Below, piece by piece: positions 33,812 through 42,279 of a DNA stretch of 64,000 bases. A program made the translations under genes and the position numbers. Below the pieces are notes generated by a model. The model was not told the origin of the DNA. It saw nothing but the letters and a program-made list of their open reading frames with translations, and did not search any database. Positions within the stretch are counted from its first letter, which is position 1. Each line of letters opens with the position of its first letter. The DNA is from JBAZWV01 sp041660225 (lineage in GTDB: Bacteria; Patescibacteriota; Patescibacteriia; 2-12-FULL-60-25), in the NCBI GenBank assembly GCA_041660225.1, contig JBAZWV010000002.1, positions 314,735 through 378,734 on the forward strand, given 5' to 3'.

Positions 33812-35026
33812 TCACAAAACGACTCGTTTTTCTGTTGATAAGTCATTTTTTCTTCTCAACCGTCGCACAAAATAGGCGAGCAAAAGATAGATCGCAAACA
33901 CGATCGATAGCGAAACGTCATCCGCTTTTCGATCAAGCCACGGCAGCTTCTCTGCGAGCCCCGCGATGAGATCAATGAGCCGCGCAAGTCCCGTCACTGG
34001 TGTCGCAACAATGACGTAACCTGGAAGATCTCCCCACACTGCCGCGACCATCCCCCAGCCCATCACAAAGGGAATGAGCGGAAGCGCGAGAACATTTGTC
34101 ATCGGACCCGCAAGGGAAATCCGCCCGAACATCCACGCAAGATATGGTGCGGTCGTGAGGGTCGCGGCGAGCGTCATCGCGAGCGTACGCCGCAGTTCAA
34201 ACCGATTCGGCAGACGCGCGAGCCATCTCTCAAAGATCGGTGCCCACTCCAGCAACCCCCACATTGCCAAAAAAGATAACGCGAATCCGATATCAAAACG
34301 TAGTTGCCACGGATTCAGCAGAAGTAATACGGTCGCGGCCGAGAGTAACAATCGTGAGGGCGTCGTGAGACGTCCGACCTCACGTGCGAGCAAGATGAAC
34401 CAGCCCATAAACGCTGCCCGAGCGACGGAAGCCGAGAACCCGACGAACGCGACGAAGACGATCAATGCAATTGACGTGACCCAAAACGCATTCCTCCGTC
34501 GGAACCGGAGTCCAAGCGCACACAGCGATATGAACTGCACAACGACCGTCACGTTCGACCCGGATACGGCGACGATATGCATGAGCCCGGCCGAACGGAA
34601 CCGCTCCCGCTGGAGCTTGGAAAGGTCCTGTTCGCCGTACAAAATCCCCGTCACGAGTGTCGCTTCATCAGGCGGCATCACGGAATGAACACGTGCGGTC
34701 ATTGCATGTCGCATCCGGGCAAACATCGACGTCTCGTCTTGTTTGCGAACAATAAATTGTCGATCTTCAATGCGGCGGATCGTCGGTCGCGGCACGGATT
34801 CGAAACGCCACAACCCGAAGATGAACGAAAAAAAGACGAGAAAAATCGCGATCACGATTCTGGAACGAATCCAGATAAGCGGAACGATCGTGAGACTAAG
34901 CAAAACGATCCAAACAACATCCGTTCCCCGTTGATACGGCAGAAAAGAATGAAGGCCGACGGCGATCACAAATGCCAGCATCATCCAACCGGCGATTCGG
35001 CCGGGTGAGAGATTTCGCAGCTCCAT
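33812..35026 (-). CDS. comEC: ComEC/Rec2-family DNA uptake channel, short form
   Basis: ComEC is the inner-membrane channel for single-stranded DNA in natural transformation. This 404-aa protein has about ten membrane helices, a short soluble N-terminal region and the competence-domain motif MHIVAVSGSNVTVVVQF followed by GFSASVARAAFMGWF. It lacks the C-terminal metallo-beta-lactamase domain of full-length ComEC (about 750 aa). This may reflect the lineage or mean that the domain is encoded separately. The 120 bases before its 3' neighbour hold no gene. Confidence 0.88.
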   Translation of the reverse strand: MELRNLSPGRIAGWMMLAFVIAVGLHSFLPYQRGTDVVWIVLLSLTIVPLIWIRSRIVIAIFLVFFSFIFGLWRFESVPRPTIRRIEDRQFIVRKQDETSMFARMRHAMTARVHSVMPPDEATLVTGILYGEQDLSKLQRERFRSAGLMHIVAVSGSNVTVVVQFISLCALGLRFRRRNAFWVTSIALIVFVAFVGFSASVARAAFMGWFILLAREVGRLTTPSRLLLSAATVLLLLNPWQLRFDIGFALSFLAMWGLLEWAPIFERWLARLPNRFELRRTLAMTLAATLTTAPYLAWMFGRISLAGPMTNVLALPLIPFVMGWGMVAAVWGDLPGYVIVATPVTGLARLIDLIAGLAEKLPWLDRKADDVSLSIVFAIYLLLAYFVRRLRRKNDLSTEKRVVL

Positions 35027-35054
35027 CTTCCAGAGCTATCACATTCGCCAAAAG

Positions 35055-35076
35055 AAAAAAGCCCCGTTTCCGGAGC
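35055..35076 (-). terminator. Terminator of the 2-oxoglutarate oxygenase gene
   Basis: On the minus strand AGCTCCG-GAAA-CGGGGCT is followed by TTTTTTC directly after the stop codon; the loop is a GNRA tetraloop. Confidence 0.75.
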
Positions 35077-35078
35077 TG

Positions 35079-35927
35079 TCACGCCTTTACCCCATTTTCG
35101 CGCAGACGCAGATTCAAGTAGTCGCCGGCGGTAACCAGCGGGACATCTGCGCGCGGATGGGTAAAAAACGGCATTGAGTATCGTCCGCCATCCTTCGCAG
35201 GCGGATTCACGACTCGATGCGTTGCCGAACGGATCCGGCCGAACGTATGCATCTGCATCATGTCAGCGGCATTCGCGATGATCGCATCCGGCGGTGTCTG
35301 CACCGCGAGCCATGATCCGTCGCGATCAAGGATCTCGAGTCCGGGCTGTGTTCCGGCGACGAGCAGCGTCAGAAGATTGATATCCTCGTGCGGTGCGGCA
35401 CGAAGCGCGGTCGTCGGTCCATCAATCTCCGGATAATGAAGAACGCGGAGTACGCTGTTGCCGTTCGCGGTCATCCCTTCGAAATGATGGGTGGGTTTTC
35501 CCAGATATCGACCGACGGAACCAAGCATCGTCGTAGAGAGCTGCTCCATTGCCGCGAAAAGCTCAAGCATCGCACGCTGGAACTCGGGGACTTCCTTTGG
35601 AAAAAGGTTATCTGCGAGTTGATTCCCTGGCCGCATCACATGCCAAAACTCTTTGACATCACCGCGTGTCGCGTCTTTTGCCCGCTCCACTTCGGGGGAC
35701 GTGTATCCGGTCAGTCGTCCATTGTCCGGCGTCTCGTACGCCTGCTTCACATGAAGTGGCAGGTCGAACACCTTGGCGACGGCACGATACGCTTCACCGA
35801 CGTGGTGCGCTGAAACCCCGTGGTTCAGAATGATGGCAAAGCCGTGCTGTTCGAGCGCCTCGCCAAAACGCTGGTCAACGCGCGATGAGGAGTCATTCAG
35901 GTCGATGACAGGGACATTTTGCGCCAT
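35079..35927 (-). CDS. 2-oxoglutarate/Fe(II)-dependent oxygenase, isopenicillin N synthase-like family
   Basis: The 282-aa product shows the DIOX_N start (VPVIDLNDSSSRV...GFAIILNHGV), the iron ligands His and Asp in APHEDINLLTLL, the distal His in RIRSATHRVVN, and the 2-oxoglutarate-binding Arg-x-Ser in RYSMPFF. These enzymes hydroxylate or desaturate small molecules; the substrate cannot be told. ATG 35927 (MAQNVPVIDL) follows GGAGAG. Oxygen-dependent enzymes are uncommon in supposed fermenters of this group, so recent transfer is possible. Confidence 0.9.
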   Translation of the reverse strand: MAQNVPVIDLNDSSSRVDQRFGEALEQHGFAIILNHGVSAHHVGEAYRAVAKVFDLPLHVKQAYETPDNGRLTGYTSPEVERAKDATRGDVKEFWHVMRPGNQLADNLFPKEVPEFQRAMLELFAAMEQLSTTMLGSVGRYLGKPTHHFEGMTANGNSVLRVLHYPEIDGPTTALRAAPHEDINLLTLLVAGTQPGLEILDRDGSWLAVQTPPDAIIANAADMMQMHTFGRIRSATHRVVNPPAKDGGRYSMPFFTHPRADVPLVTAGDYLNLRLRENGVKA

Positions 35928-36000
35928 ACCGTTTCTCTCCATTCAATGCAAAAAGATCAGCTTCCGTCTTGCCTCAAAACAACCGATGCGTCAAGCCGTA

Positions 36001-38454
36001 TCAGGTCGAAATGCTCACGAGTCTCCCTTTCACGTACACAATTTTTGCGGGAGCTTTTCCATCGAGTGATGCTTGGACTTTTTCGGATGCGAGCGCTTGT
36101 TTCGTCGCTTCTTCTTCTGAAATATCAGATGAAACATCGAACCGATCGCGTACCTTTCCATTCACTTGGACGACAAGCGTGAACGTGGATGCTTGAAGCT
36201 TTGATTCGTCGAACGACGGCCATTCGGCTTTATGGATCGATCCTGATTGACCGAGTGCCGACCATAATTCTTCCGTCATGTGCGGGGCGAATGGCGCGAG
36301 GATCTTCAACAGATCCGTTCGAACTTCTTGCGAGATGTGTTCTGCACCGAGATCCGTGAGTGCGTTCGTCAAAATCATCATCGTGGACACGGCGGTGTTG
36401 AAATTCATCGTCTCAATATCGTCGCCGACCTTCTTGATCGTCTGATGAAGCAGTGTTTCGACCTCTTCCGTAAGCGTCGCGTCACTCGCCGGAGCAACGT
36501 CAAAGAGACGCCACACTTTTTCAAGGAAGCGGCGTACGCCTTCGATGCCATTCGTGTCCCACGGCGCATCTTGATCAAACGGTCCGATGAACATTTCGTA
36601 GACACGGAAAACATCGGCACCATATTCGCCCACGATATCATCCGGATTCACGACATTCCCCTTCGACTTCGACATCTTCACTCCCCCTTCGCCAAGAATC
36701 AGGGCGTGTGAACGACGCTTCGCATACGGCTCTGATCCGCATTCTTCAGGAACAAGGCCAAGATCCCACAAAAACTTGTACCAAAAACGGGAGTACAACA
36801 GATGCAACGTCGTGTGCTCCATGCCACCGTTGTACAAATCAACGGGCATCCAATATTTCAATTTCTTCGGATCGGCAAACGCATCGTCATTCTTCGGATC
36901 GCAATAACGCATGAAATACCACGATGAACCCGCCCAGTTCGGCATGGTATCTGTTTCGCGTTTCGCCTCTCCTCCACAGGAAGGACAGGTCACATTCACC
37001 CATTCATCAATTGCCGCAAGCGGAGATTCCCCCGTATCGGTCGGCTCGTACGCATCGACATCCGGAAGCATGACGGGCAGTTCGGATTCATGTACCGGAA
37101 TGATTCCGCAACTTTCGCAGATGATCATCGGAATCGGCTCTCCCCAATAGCGTTGGCGTGAAAACACCCAGTCGCGAAGCTTGTACGTCGTCGCGCGCTT
37201 CCCCTGACCGGCCTCCTCGAGTGCATCGATCGCCATCTCATCGTTCGCAGCTTCCGAAATCGGCAGATAAAAGGTTTCTGCGAAGGCGCGGTCGCGTTCG
37301 TCTTGCGCGGGAACGCCCATGATCGATCCCGTTCCATAGTTTCCGAGGACGTAATCCGAAACCCACACCGGAATCTTCTCTTGGTTCGCCGGATTCGTCG
37401 CAGTGACTTCGGTAAACACGCCCGTCTTCGTCTTTCCTTCGGTCATGCGCTCCATATCGGTACGCATGAGTGCCGACTGCACATACTCCTTCACATTGTC
37501 CGGCGCGTTCCAGCCCGTATCAAGCCAGCTCTTCGCCGTCTCCGGTGATACGACAAGAAACGTCACTCCAAAAATCGTGTCGGGACGTGTTGTAAACACT
37601 TTCACGCCATGACGACCGTCCGGTTGTCCCGGTACGGAGAGCATGAAGAGAATTTCCGCGCCTTCGGAACGACCGATCCAGTTGATCTGCTGTGCCTTGA
37701 TCCTGTCGAGATAGTCGACGTCGTTCAAATCATTGATGAGACGTTCCGCGTACGCGGTAATCCGGATCATCCACTGTGCTTTTTCGCGCTTCTCAACTTT
37801 TCCGCCGCATCGTTCGCAGATTCCGCCCTGCGCTTCTTCATTCGCGAGACCAATTTTGTCGTTCGGACACCAGTTGATCGTCGTCGTTGCCTTGTATGCC
37901 ATGCGCTTGCTGTCGCGATATGTCGCAACCGCGGCATCACCCTGCGATTCGATGTTTTTCGGGATCGGAAGCTCTTCGATCGGACGCGCGGTCTTCTTTT
38001 CCGCGTCATACCACGAGCCGTAAAACTTCAAAAACATCCACTGCGTCCATTTGTAGTACTTCGGATCCGTCGTGTTGATTTCGCGCGACCAATCAAATCC
38101 AAGTCCGAGCGATTTGATCTGGCGTGTAAAGTTTGCGACGTTTTGTTTTGTCGCATCCTGCGGTTTGATCTTATGTTTGATCGCAAAATTCTCGGTCGGC
38201 AATCCGAATGCGTCCCACCCGATCGGGTACATGACGTTCTTCCCCTCCATCCGCTTCTTACGCGTCATGATGTCGAGCGCCGTGTACGAACGCGGGTGTC
38301 CGACATGGAGCCCTTCGCCGGACGGATACGGGAATTCGATGAGTCCGTAGAACCTCTCCGCCTTCGCGTTGTCCTGCGCGTGATAGATCCCCTGTTCCTC
38401 CCAGGCGTCCTGCCACTTTTTCTCGATGTCTTTAGGGGTATATCCCGATTTCAT
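36001..38454 (-). CDS. leuS: Leucyl-tRNA synthetase
   Basis: LeuRS charges tRNA-Leu. The 817-aa length is normal. The HIGH-type signature is in YPSGEGLHVGHPRSY, KMSKS is in GGVKMSKSKGNVVNPDD, the CP1 editing domain includes VFTTRPDTIFGVTFL, and a Cys4 zinc motif is seen (CERCGG...and CPSCGG). The anticodon-binding helical domain fills the C-terminus. A matching tRNA-Leu(UAA) lies at 59422-59507. Confidence 0.97.
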   Translation of the reverse strand: MKSGYTPKDIEKKWQDAWEEQGIYHAQDNAKAERFYGLIEFPYPSGEGLHVGHPRSYTALDIMTRKKRMEGKNVMYPIGWDAFGLPTENFAIKHKIKPQDATKQNVANFTRQIKSLGLGFDWSREINTTDPKYYKWTQWMFLKFYGSWYDAEKKTARPIEELPIPKNIESQGDAAVATYRDSKRMAYKATTTINWCPNDKIGLANEEAQGGICERCGGKVEKREKAQWMIRITAYAERLINDLNDVDYLDRIKAQQINWIGRSEGAEILFMLSVPGQPDGRHGVKVFTTRPDTIFGVTFLVVSPETAKSWLDTGWNAPDNVKEYVQSALMRTDMERMTEGKTKTGVFTEVTATNPANQEKIPVWVSDYVLGNYGTGSIMGVPAQDERDRAFAETFYLPISEAANDEMAIDALEEAGQGKRATTYKLRDWVFSRQRYWGEPIPMIICESCGIIPVHESELPVMLPDVDAYEPTDTGESPLAAIDEWVNVTCPSCGGEAKRETDTMPNWAGSSWYFMRYCDPKNDDAFADPKKLKYWMPVDLYNGGMEHTTLHLLYSRFWYKFLWDLGLVPEECGSEPYAKRRSHALILGEGGVKMSKSKGNVVNPDDIVGEYGADVFRVYEMFIGPFDQDAPWDTNGIEGVRRFLEKVWRLFDVAPASDATLTEEVETLLHQTIKKVGDDIETMNFNTAVSTMMILTNALTDLGAEHISQEVRTDLLKILAPFAPHMTEELWSALGQSGSIHKAEWPSFDESKLQASTFTLVVQVNGKVRDRFDVSSDISEEEATKQALASEKVQASLDGKAPAKIVYVKGRLVSIST

Positions 38455-38502
38455 ATCGCCCGTACGTTATCGCGTTCTAGCGGATTCTTCAATGGACACC
38501 GC

Positions 38503-38531
38503 TTGACCTTTTCCCTGTTTTCCCGTTAAGT
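38503..38531 (+). promoter_or_regulatory. Promoter of the SPFH gene
   Basis: TTGACC (38503-38508), a 17-base spacer, TTAAGT (38526-38531), 19 bases before the ATG. Confidence 0.55.
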
Positions 38532-38550
38532 AGCTCAAATTCTCCTATCT

Positions 38551-39336
38551 ATGAAACGCACTCTTCAGCTCATCATCGGCGGTATCCTTATTCTTATTGT
38601 CCTCGGCATCGTGTGGCCATTCGGCACGATCGGCGCCGGTGAACGCGGTGTGCAGCTCCGCTTTGGCGCGGTGACCGGAAAAATCCTGGATGAAGGTCTC
38701 TACTTCCGCATTCCGATCGTAGAAACGATTCGTGTTGTGGATGTGAAGGTTCAAAATAACCAGGTCGAAGCGTCGGCCGCATCGAAAGATCTTCAAAGCG
38801 TGAGCTCGATCGTGGCCGTGAACTTTCACATCGCTCCAGAACGCGCCGCGCAGATTTATCAGGAGATCGGTGTCGATTATAAGTCCCGTCTGATCGATCC
38901 GGCGTTGCAGGAATCGGTAAAAGCGTCGACCGCAAAATTTACGGCAGAAGAGCTGATCACAAAGCGTGAAGAAGTTCGTGAAGAAGTGAAGCGACATCTG
39001 AAAGACAAGCTCGAAGCTCGCGGAATCTTAATCGACGACTTTAACATCGTGGATTTCAACTTCTCTGACTCCTTTAACGAAGCGATTGAAGCCAAAGTGA
39101 CGGCCGAACAGTCCGCACTCGCCGCCAAGAACAAACTTGAACAGATCAAATTCGAAGCCGAACAGGATATCGCTTCGGCTGGTGGTCGTGCCCAGGCCCT
39201 TCGCATCGAATCGGAAGCGCTGAAGAGCAACCCAGAGATTCTCCAACTTCGCGCCCTCGAAAAGTGGGATGGTCGCCTTCCGACCGTGACCGGCGGATCG
39301 GTCCCGTTCGTGAATATTCCGAATTTAACGCGGTAA
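38551..39336 (+). CDS. SPFH/Band 7 (prohibitin-like) membrane protein
   Basis: The 261-aa protein has one N-terminal membrane helix (LQLIIGGILILIVLGIVWPF), an SPFH domain (about 25-190: GAGERGVQLRFGAVTGKILD, the SVSSIVAVNFHIAPE strand) and a coiled-coil tail. It resembles prohibitin/HflC scaffold proteins that organise membrane microdomains or control FtsH. No ribosome site. It is followed by two hairpins and the AbrB-MacAB operon. Confidence 0.9.
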   Translation: MKRTLQLIIGGILILIVLGIVWPFGTIGAGERGVQLRFGAVTGKILDEGLYFRIPIVETIRVVDVKVQNNQVEASAASKDLQSVSSIVAVNFHIAPERAAQIYQEIGVDYKSRLIDPALQESVKASTAKFTAEELITKREEVREEVKRHLKDKLEARGILIDDFNIVDFNFSDSFNEAIEAKVTAEQSALAAKNKLEQIKFEAEQDIASAGGRAQALRIESEALKSNPEILQLRALEKWDGRLPTVTGGSVPFVNIPNLTR

Positions 39337-39343
39337 TACATGA

Positions 39344-39406
39344 ATTCCGGCTTTCGCCGGAATAACAAAGAAGCAACCACGCGCCCTTGACGAAACGTCG
39401 AGGGCG
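39344..39406 (+). other. Two hairpins between the SPFH gene and the AbrB gene
   Basis: ATTCCGGC-TTTC-GCCGGAAT (39344-39363) lacks a U-tract. CGCCCTTGACG-AAA-CGTCGAGGGCG (39382-39406) overlaps the -35 and spacer of the next promoter, so it may be a DNA operator rather than an RNA stem. Confidence 0.5.
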
Positions 39407-39439
39407 TGTTGATATTCATACAAATCATACTTGTATGAA
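39387..39439 (+). promoter_or_regulatory. Promoter and operator of the AbrB-MacAB operon
   Basis: TTGACG (39387-39392), a 17-base spacer and TGATAT (39410-39415). The perfect inverted repeat TTCATACAA-N7-TTGTATGAA (39415-39439) covers the likely transcription start and the ATG at 39435. An AbrB-family dimer could bind it and repress its own operon. Confidence 0.65.
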
Positions 39440-39692
39440 TAAGAAGAAATCAGAACAGTTGGGCTTTTCTCCTCCGGAATTCGTTGGAACGACCGTTATT
39501 GGCGAACGTGGCCAGCTAGTTATTCCGAAGAGCGTCCGCGACAGTCTCAACCTCACACCCGGTTCCAAGCTGGTCGTTTTGCGTCATGCAAATAACGGCC
39601 CGATCATCCTTATTCCCATTGAACATATGCAGCAGGTCATGGAGGAAATGACCAAGCGCTTCGGCATCATCCAGAGCGCGCTTACGAAATAA
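39435..39692 (+). CDS. AbrB/SpoVT-family transcriptional regulator
   Basis: The 85-aa product carries a swapped-hairpin AbrB domain at about 18-60 (TVIGERGQLVIPKSVRDSLN, then LTPGSKLVVLRHAN) and a short C-terminal helix (MQQVMEEMTKRFGIIQSALTK). It resembles small regulators of efflux operons. ATG 39435 is chosen; the in-frame start at 39387 precedes the promoter's -10. Seven bases separate it from the MacA-like gene, so it probably controls that operon and itself. Confidence 0.88.
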   Translation: MNKKKSEQLGFSPPEFVGTTVIGERGQLVIPKSVRDSLNLTPGSKLVVLRHANNGPIILIPIEHMQQVMEEMTKRFGIIQSALTK

Positions 39693-39699
39693 TCCTCCT

Positions 39700-41553
39700 A
39701 TGACATTCCCGAAATTCCTCACCAAAAAGCGCATCATCATCACCATTATTCTGCTCGTCGTCGGCTACGGCATCTTTGCCTTGGCGAGCGGCGGCACACC
39801 GAAGACAACGTACGAAACCGCTCCGGTCGAAAAGAAAACGTTGCTCCAAACCGTCGAAGTAACGGGTGAACTCAAGCCTGCCGCCCGCGTTGAACTCTCG
39901 TTTAAGTCGAGCGGGATCATCAACAGCATTGGCGTGCGCATCGGAGACAAAGTCCAGCAAGGCGACGTCCTCGCGACCCTTGATGCGGACGACGTCATGT
40001 TCGCATCCCGCAGCGCAAACGCATCGCTTGCGATTGCCCAGGCCAATTTGGATGCGCGCCTTGCCGGTGAAACCACGCAAAGCATCCGCGTTGCCGAAGC
40101 GTCCGTGAGCCAGGCGCAGGCGTCGTACGACAAAGCCGTTGGCGATTTGTCGTCCACGAAACTCACGACGTCCGATTCCATCCGCGTGGCCGAACTCTCC
40201 GTCCAAACCGCCAAGAACAATCTCGACAACCAGGACGCAACCGTTTCCAACACGATTCAGAACGCCTACGACAGCGCCCGCGCGTCACTTTTGACGGCGC
40301 TCGGCCCGCTCCAGACGGCGCTCACGGATGGTGATCAAATCACGGGCGTCGATGACACTGCCGCAAATGCATCGTTCCTGAGTGTTCTTGGTTTCCTCGA
40401 TTTTGGCTCTCTCGAACGCGCGAAGAACTCATACCTCGTTGCGAAGGCTGCCAAAATCACCGCCGAAACGCAGGTCAAAAGTCTGACGTCCTCTTCTTCA
40501 AAAGAAGATATCCAGGCCGCCGGCGCCTCGCTCTCGGATGCGATCGGAAAAATGCAAACATATCTCACGGACGTCCAAAAAGTATTGGCCGCATCGCTTA
40601 CTTCGACATACTTCACGCAGGCAACGCTCGACAGCAAGAAAGCGACCATTGATGCCGATCGCGTGAGCGTGTCGGCCCAAAATTCCACGGTCCTCACCGC
40701 GCTTCAGACGATCCGGAACGCCGAACTTTCGCGTTCGACGACGATCGATCAGCTTCAAGATGCATACACGACGGCGCTCACGAATCTTGAAACGGCAAAG
40801 ACGAATGCCACGACACAAGCGCGTACCGCCGAGACGAATATCGAAATCCAAAAAGCAGCGCTCGACTCCGCCAAGGCGTCGCTCGATCTCAAAAAGGCTC
40901 CGCCGCGCTCCGTTGACCTCGCGGGTCTTCGCGCCTCCGTGGTCCAGGCTGCTGTGAATGCCGAAAAAGCGACTAATGATCTGAAAAACGTTCAAATTAT
41001 CGCACCCGTCGACGGAACCGTTTCCGAAGTCGTGCCTGATGCCGGTGAACTTGTACAAGGAGGCGTGATCGCGATCCGTCTCGTCGGCACCGAACAATTC
41101 GACGTCGAAGCGCTCGTACCGGAAGCGGATATCGCGAAGGTTGAAGTCGGCCAAACAGCAACCATGACGCTTGATGCGTATGGCGACGATGTGGAATTCG
41201 CGGGAACCGTCATCGCCGAAGATCCGGATCAGACGAAAGTGCAGGATGCGGTCTACTACAAGATTCGTGTGCAGATCGATCCGAAAGAAAAAGACGTGAA
41301 ACCGGGCATGACCGCAAACGTGATCGTCACGACGGACAAGCGCGAGAACACGCTCGTCATTCCGCTCCGCGCCGTGCGTACGAAAGATGACGGGACAAAA
41401 ATCGTCCGTGTGATGAACGGCGAAACGCCGGAAGAACGCGTTGTCGAACTCGGTCTACGAGGTGATGAAGGTCGCGTCGAAATCACAAAGGGTCTGAACG
41501 AAAACGAACTCGTTGTGACCGGCGAAACCACGACCGGTGTGCCGCAACCCTAA
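39700..41553 (+). CDS. MacA/HlyD-family membrane-fusion protein
   Basis: The 617-aa adaptor has an N-terminal membrane helix (RIIITIILLVVGYGIFALAS), a lipoyl-like half (LKPAARVELSFKSSGIINSI), a long coiled-coil hairpin (about 115-420, many Ala/Ser/Thr/Lys repeats), the second lipoyl half (VQIIAPVDGTVSEVVPDAGE) and a beta-barrel/MP domain. It should connect the two MacB-type permeases with the outer layer. The hairpin is longer than in E. coli MacA (371 aa total). It is followed by the ATPase after 2 bases. Confidence 0.9.
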   Translation: MTFPKFLTKKRIIITIILLVVGYGIFALASGGTPKTTYETAPVEKKTLLQTVEVTGELKPAARVELSFKSSGIINSIGVRIGDKVQQGDVLATLDADDVMFASRSANASLAIAQANLDARLAGETTQSIRVAEASVSQAQASYDKAVGDLSSTKLTTSDSIRVAELSVQTAKNNLDNQDATVSNTIQNAYDSARASLLTALGPLQTALTDGDQITGVDDTAANASFLSVLGFLDFGSLERAKNSYLVAKAAKITAETQVKSLTSSSSKEDIQAAGASLSDAIGKMQTYLTDVQKVLAASLTSTYFTQATLDSKKATIDADRVSVSAQNSTVLTALQTIRNAELSRSTTIDQLQDAYTTALTNLETAKTNATTQARTAETNIEIQKAALDSAKASLDLKKAPPRSVDLAGLRASVVQAAVNAEKATNDLKNVQIIAPVDGTVSEVVPDAGELVQGGVIAIRLVGTEQFDVEALVPEADIAKVEVGQTATMTLDAYGDDVEFAGTVIAEDPDQTKVQDAVYYKIRVQIDPKEKDVKPGMTANVIVTTDKRENTLVIPLRAVRTKDDGTKIVRVMNGETPEERVVELGLRGDEGRVEITKGLNENELVVTGETTTGVPQP

Positions 41554-41555
41554 CC

Positions 41556-42278
41556 ATGAAAAACGTCATTGAGATCGTTGATCTCAAAAAGCAATACGAA
41601 AACGACGGCGTCGCGACGCCCGTGCTCCATGGCGTCAACTTCGCAATTCCGAAAGGACAATTCGTCGCCATCATGGGTCCCTCCGGTTCGGGAAAATCGA
41701 CGCTCATGCACATCCTGGGGTTTCTCGACACGCTCTCCGAAGGAAAATATTTCTTCGAAGGCCGTGACGTTTCGACCTTGAATGAGGGCGAGCTTGCGAA
41801 CCTCCGCGGCGAGAAGGTCGGTTTCATTTTCCAGGCGTTCAACCTTCTTCCGAAAACGAGCGTTCTCGAAAATGTAAAGCTTCCTCTTCTCTACTCCAAG
41901 ATTCCGGCATCAAAACGCGATGAGCTTGCAAAGAAAGCGATCGAAGCCGTAGGCCTCTCACATCGTACAAACAACCTCTCGAACCAATTGTCCGGCGGTG
42001 AACGCCAGCGTGTTGCGATTGCGCGTGCACTGATCATGGACCCGTCCGTGATCTTTGCCGACGAACCGACCGGTAACCTGGATTCGAAATCTGGAACCGC
42101 CGTCATGGAACTCCTCCAACGCTTGAATACGGAACAGGGTCACACCATCGTGCTCGTGACGCACGAAACATATACGTCGGAACACGCCGAACGCATCATC
42201 CGTATCAAAGACGGTCTTCTTCAGTCGGATGAACCGGTCAAGAACCGTCGAATCGCGGGCCAGGGAGAACTCAAATAA
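41556..42278 (+). CDS. ABC transporter ATP-binding protein, MacB/LolD type
   Basis: The 240-aa ATPase has Walker A GPSGSGKST, Q-loop FIFQAFNLLP, signature LSGGERQRVAIARAL, Walker B VIFADEPTGNLD and the H-switch VLVTHE. It lacks a membrane domain, so it pairs with the two permeases behind it. The gene is tightly packed with the MacA-like gene before and the permease after (1 base). Confidence 0.95.
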   Translation: MKNVIEIVDLKKQYENDGVATPVLHGVNFAIPKGQFVAIMGPSGSGKSTLMHILGFLDTLSEGKYFFEGRDVSTLNEGELANLRGEKVGFIFQAFNLLPKTSVLENVKLPLLYSKIPASKRDELAKKAIEAVGLSHRTNNLSNQLSGGERQRVAIARALIMDPSVIFADEPTGNLDSKSGTAVMELLQRLNTEQGHTIVLVTHETYTSEHAERIIRIKDGLLQSDEPVKNRRIAGQGELK

Positions 42279-42279
42279 C

